From Lachnospiraceae bacterium (GTDB lineage: Bacteria > Bacillota > Clostridia > Lachnospirales > Lachnospiraceae), in the NCBI GenBank assembly GCA_017391545.1, contig JAFOYD010000135.1, positions 1-7,363 of the forward strand: 7,363 nt of DNA, read 5' to 3'. Every line of letters begins with the position of its first letter. The first letter of the stretch is position 1. Position numbers and translations under genes: made by a program. Shown piece by piece: positions 6,350 through 7,363 of this stretch. Below the pieces are notes generated by a model that worked only from the letters and a program-made list of their open reading frames with translations, was not told the origin of the DNA and did no database searches.

Positions 6350-6373
6350 TTATTATATGGGAAAGGGGCGTAT
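6327..6373 (+). promoter_or_regulatory. Long hairpin enclosing the yabP SD
   Basis: ATACGCCTCTTTC (6327-6339) plus CCATAT (6341-6346) pairs with ATATGG (6355-6360) plus GAAAGGGGCGTAT (6361-6373). This gives 19 bp with one G-U pair, one bulged G (6340) and an 8-nt loop. Only three T follow (6373-6375), so it is a poor terminator. The 3' arm contains AAAGGGG (6362-6368), the yabP SD, so translation of read-through RNA should be blocked or reduced. Confidence 0.75.
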
Positions 6374-6379
6374 TTATTG

Positions 6380-6679
6380 ATGGAAAATAATCATGCAAAT
6401 AGTAATGCAAATATTGGAAAGCACAGTTTTCGCATGGAACAGCGCCGCGACTGTACAATAACAGGGGTTGTGGAGGTTCATTCGTTTGATGAGAACAATA
6501 TATTGATGGAAACAGTAGATGGCATGCTGACCATCAAGGGGGATAATCTTCATGTAAGCCGTCTGAATCTGGAGAAGGGAGAGGCAGACGTAGATGGCAA
6601 GGTGAATTCTCTGACATATTCTGAAAAGAGCACGCTGGCGAAAAAGGGAGAAGGGCTGCTGACGCGTCTGTTTAGTTAA
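6380..6679 (+). CDS. yabP: YabP, sporulation protein of the spore cortex assembly group
   Basis: The 99-residue protein matches the YabP/YqfC family of small, mostly beta-strand sporulation proteins. Typical elements are CTITGVVEVHSFDENNILMET followed by a DGxLxIxGxxLHVSRLNLEKGE pattern and GKVNSLTY near residues 75-82. It carries no signal peptide or membrane segment. In Bacillus it is made in the mother cell under SigE and lies next to yabQ; its molecular activity is not known. ATG 6380 is chosen as start, 11 nt after AAAGGGG. The adjoining TTG at 6377 would add one residue at 8-nt spacing and cannot be excluded. The stop codon TAA shares its last A with the yabQ ATG, so the two are likely co-translated. 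Confidence 0.88.
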   Translation: MENNHANSNANIGKHSFRMEQRRDCTITGVVEVHSFDENNILMETVDGMLTIKGDNLHVSRLNLEKGEADVDGKVNSLTYSEKSTLAKKGEGLLTRLFS

Positions 6680-7179
6680 TGAGTAGGGAGATTATCAGGG
6701 AGTGGCATTTTTGGATTGCATCCATAGTCACAGGCGCAGGTATGGCATTTGCATATGACCTCATCAGGCTGTTTCGGCGCCTTGTAAGACATGGAAGAAT
6801 TGCCGTCGATTTGGAGGATTTGTTGTATTGGACAGCGTGTTTTGTCGTAAGCTTTACCCTTTTGTATTATGGAAATAATGGTGTGATCCGATTTGCGGCA
6901 GTGCTTGGTGCTGCAGTCGGTATGGCTGGTTACGTGTTCACGGTCGGGCGCTTTTTTGTAAAAATCAGCTTTGGGATCATCGACAAAACAGTTGGCAGAT
7001 GTCACAAAAAATATGTTCAGTGGAAATACAGGTTGACGCACGCTATATTTGGGAATAAAATAAAATTATGCGCAAAGCGTAAAAAGGGGAAGGGGGAAAC
7101 TGGCGATGGCAGTTCAGAAGCGAAAAAACGGAAAACGAAAGCAAAGAAGAACGCCAGAGTTTCTCCGCGCGAGAAATGA
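6679..7179 (+). CDS. yabQ: YabQ, spore cortex biosynthesis membrane protein
   Basis: The 166-residue protein has about three membrane segments (residues roughly 9-29, 47-64 and 69-88, possibly another at 90-103) and then a strongly basic tail from about 120 with runs of Lys and Arg, presumably cytoplasmic. The conserved pattern GxxxAFxYDLIRxxRR near 19-34, then DLEDLLYW, is characteristic of YabQ. Bacillus YabQ sits in the outer forespore membrane and is needed for cortex peptidoglycan formation. The start overlaps the yabP stop by 1 nt (TAATG) and has no good SD, so it probably relies on ribosomes finishing yabP. Its last 24 codons (residues 143-166) overlap divIC in another frame. The tail sequence is low-complexity and poorly conserved in the family, which may have allowed the overlap. 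Confidence 0.88.
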   Translation: MSREIIREWHFWIASIVTGAGMAFAYDLIRLFRRLVRHGRIAVDLEDLLYWTACFVVSFTLLYYGNNGVIRFAAVLGAAVGMAGYVFTVGRFFVKISFGIIDKTVGRCHKKYVQWKYRLTHAIFGNKIKLCAKRKKGKGETGDGSSEAKKRKTKAKKNARVSPREK

Positions 7180-7363
7180 GAACCGTCTGGGAATGATGGT
7201 TGCCATGATGGCGATTTTGATTATGACAGCTGTGGTGGGTGTCAATTCGATTTCGCTGAAGCAGAAGGAAGAGCAATACGCTGCCAGAGAACAGGAGCTG
7301 ATCAGCCAGATTGAAGCAGAGGAGAAGCGGGCAGTAGAGCTTGAGGAGTTTGCTACCTATACA
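7106..7363 (+). CDS. divIC: DivIC/FtsB-like cell division protein, 3'-truncated by window edge
   Basis: An open frame of 86 codons runs from ATG 7106 to the window end with no stop. The protein starts with a very basic cytoplasmic segment (MAVQKRKNGKRKQRRTPEF), followed by one membrane span at about 30-49 (MMVAMMAILIMTAVVGVNSI) and a heptad-rich, Glu/Lys/Gln-rich stretch that looks like a coiled coil. This is the layout of DivIC/FtsB (septum formation initiator family), which forms a complex with FtsL and DivIB to activate septal wall synthesis. Gene order after yabQ is as in Bacillus. AGGGGG (7091-7096) lies 9 nt before the ATG, within yabQ, and the first 74 nt overlap yabQ in a different frame. 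The C-terminal part is outside the window, so the call rests on topology and context. Confidence 0.82.
   Translation, partial: MAVQKRKNGKRKQRRTPEFLRARNENRLGMMVAMMAILIMTAVVGVNSISLKQKEEQYAAREQELISQIEAEEKRAVELEEFATYT

Overview
The window looks like a chromosomal segment of an endospore-forming Firmicute, most likely a Clostridia/Lachnospiraceae-type gut anaerobe. The reasons are strong purine-rich Shine-Dalgarno (SD) sequences, a moderate GC content, a CotS-type spore coat protein, and the conserved block hup - rqcP (yabO) - yabP - yabQ - divIC. Bacillus carries the last four of these genes in the same order. All recognised genes lie on the + strand. No mobile element, CRISPR array, tRNA or rRNA is visible.

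Layout. Positions 50-2935 hold an NhaC-family Na+/H+ antiporter followed after 3 nt by a CCA-adding tRNA nucleotidyltransferase, apparently one transcript. Positions 2936-3022 are a short gap with a sporulation-type promoter candidate. Positions 3023-4030 encode a CotS-like spore coat protein with an aminoglycoside-phosphotransferase fold. A sigma-A extended -10 promoter candidate (4036-4064) precedes a secreted lipoprotein (4094-5545) with two PEGA domains separated by an acidic, Ser-rich linker. The 177-nt gap 5546-5722 holds a near-consensus sigma-A promoter packed with AGGCG half-sites and a structured 5' UTR. It drives the nucleoid protein HU (5723-5998). A textbook terminator (6024-6055) sits between HU and rqcP (6077-6316). 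A long hairpin (6327-6373) sits between rqcP and yabP (6380-6679). yabQ (6679-7179) overlaps yabP by 1 nt, and divIC (from 7106, cut by the window edge) overlaps yabQ by 74 nt.

How the genes fit together. The right half joins housekeeping functions (HU chromosome packing, RqcP ribosome rescue, DivIC cell division) with sporulation functions (YabP, YabQ). A mechanism is needed to express the sporulation genes separately. The most interesting proposal is that yabP, and more weakly cotS, have their SD paired in read-through RNA. Candidate sporulation-sigma promoters (ATA-N16-CATAnnAT at both loci) would start transcription downstream of the 5' pairing arm and so produce an mRNA with a free SD. 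This is inference from sequence and untested.

I see no clearly novel multi-gene system. The less ordinary items are the PEGA lipoprotein, the AGGCG operator-like cluster at the hup promoter and the long yabQ/divIC overlap.
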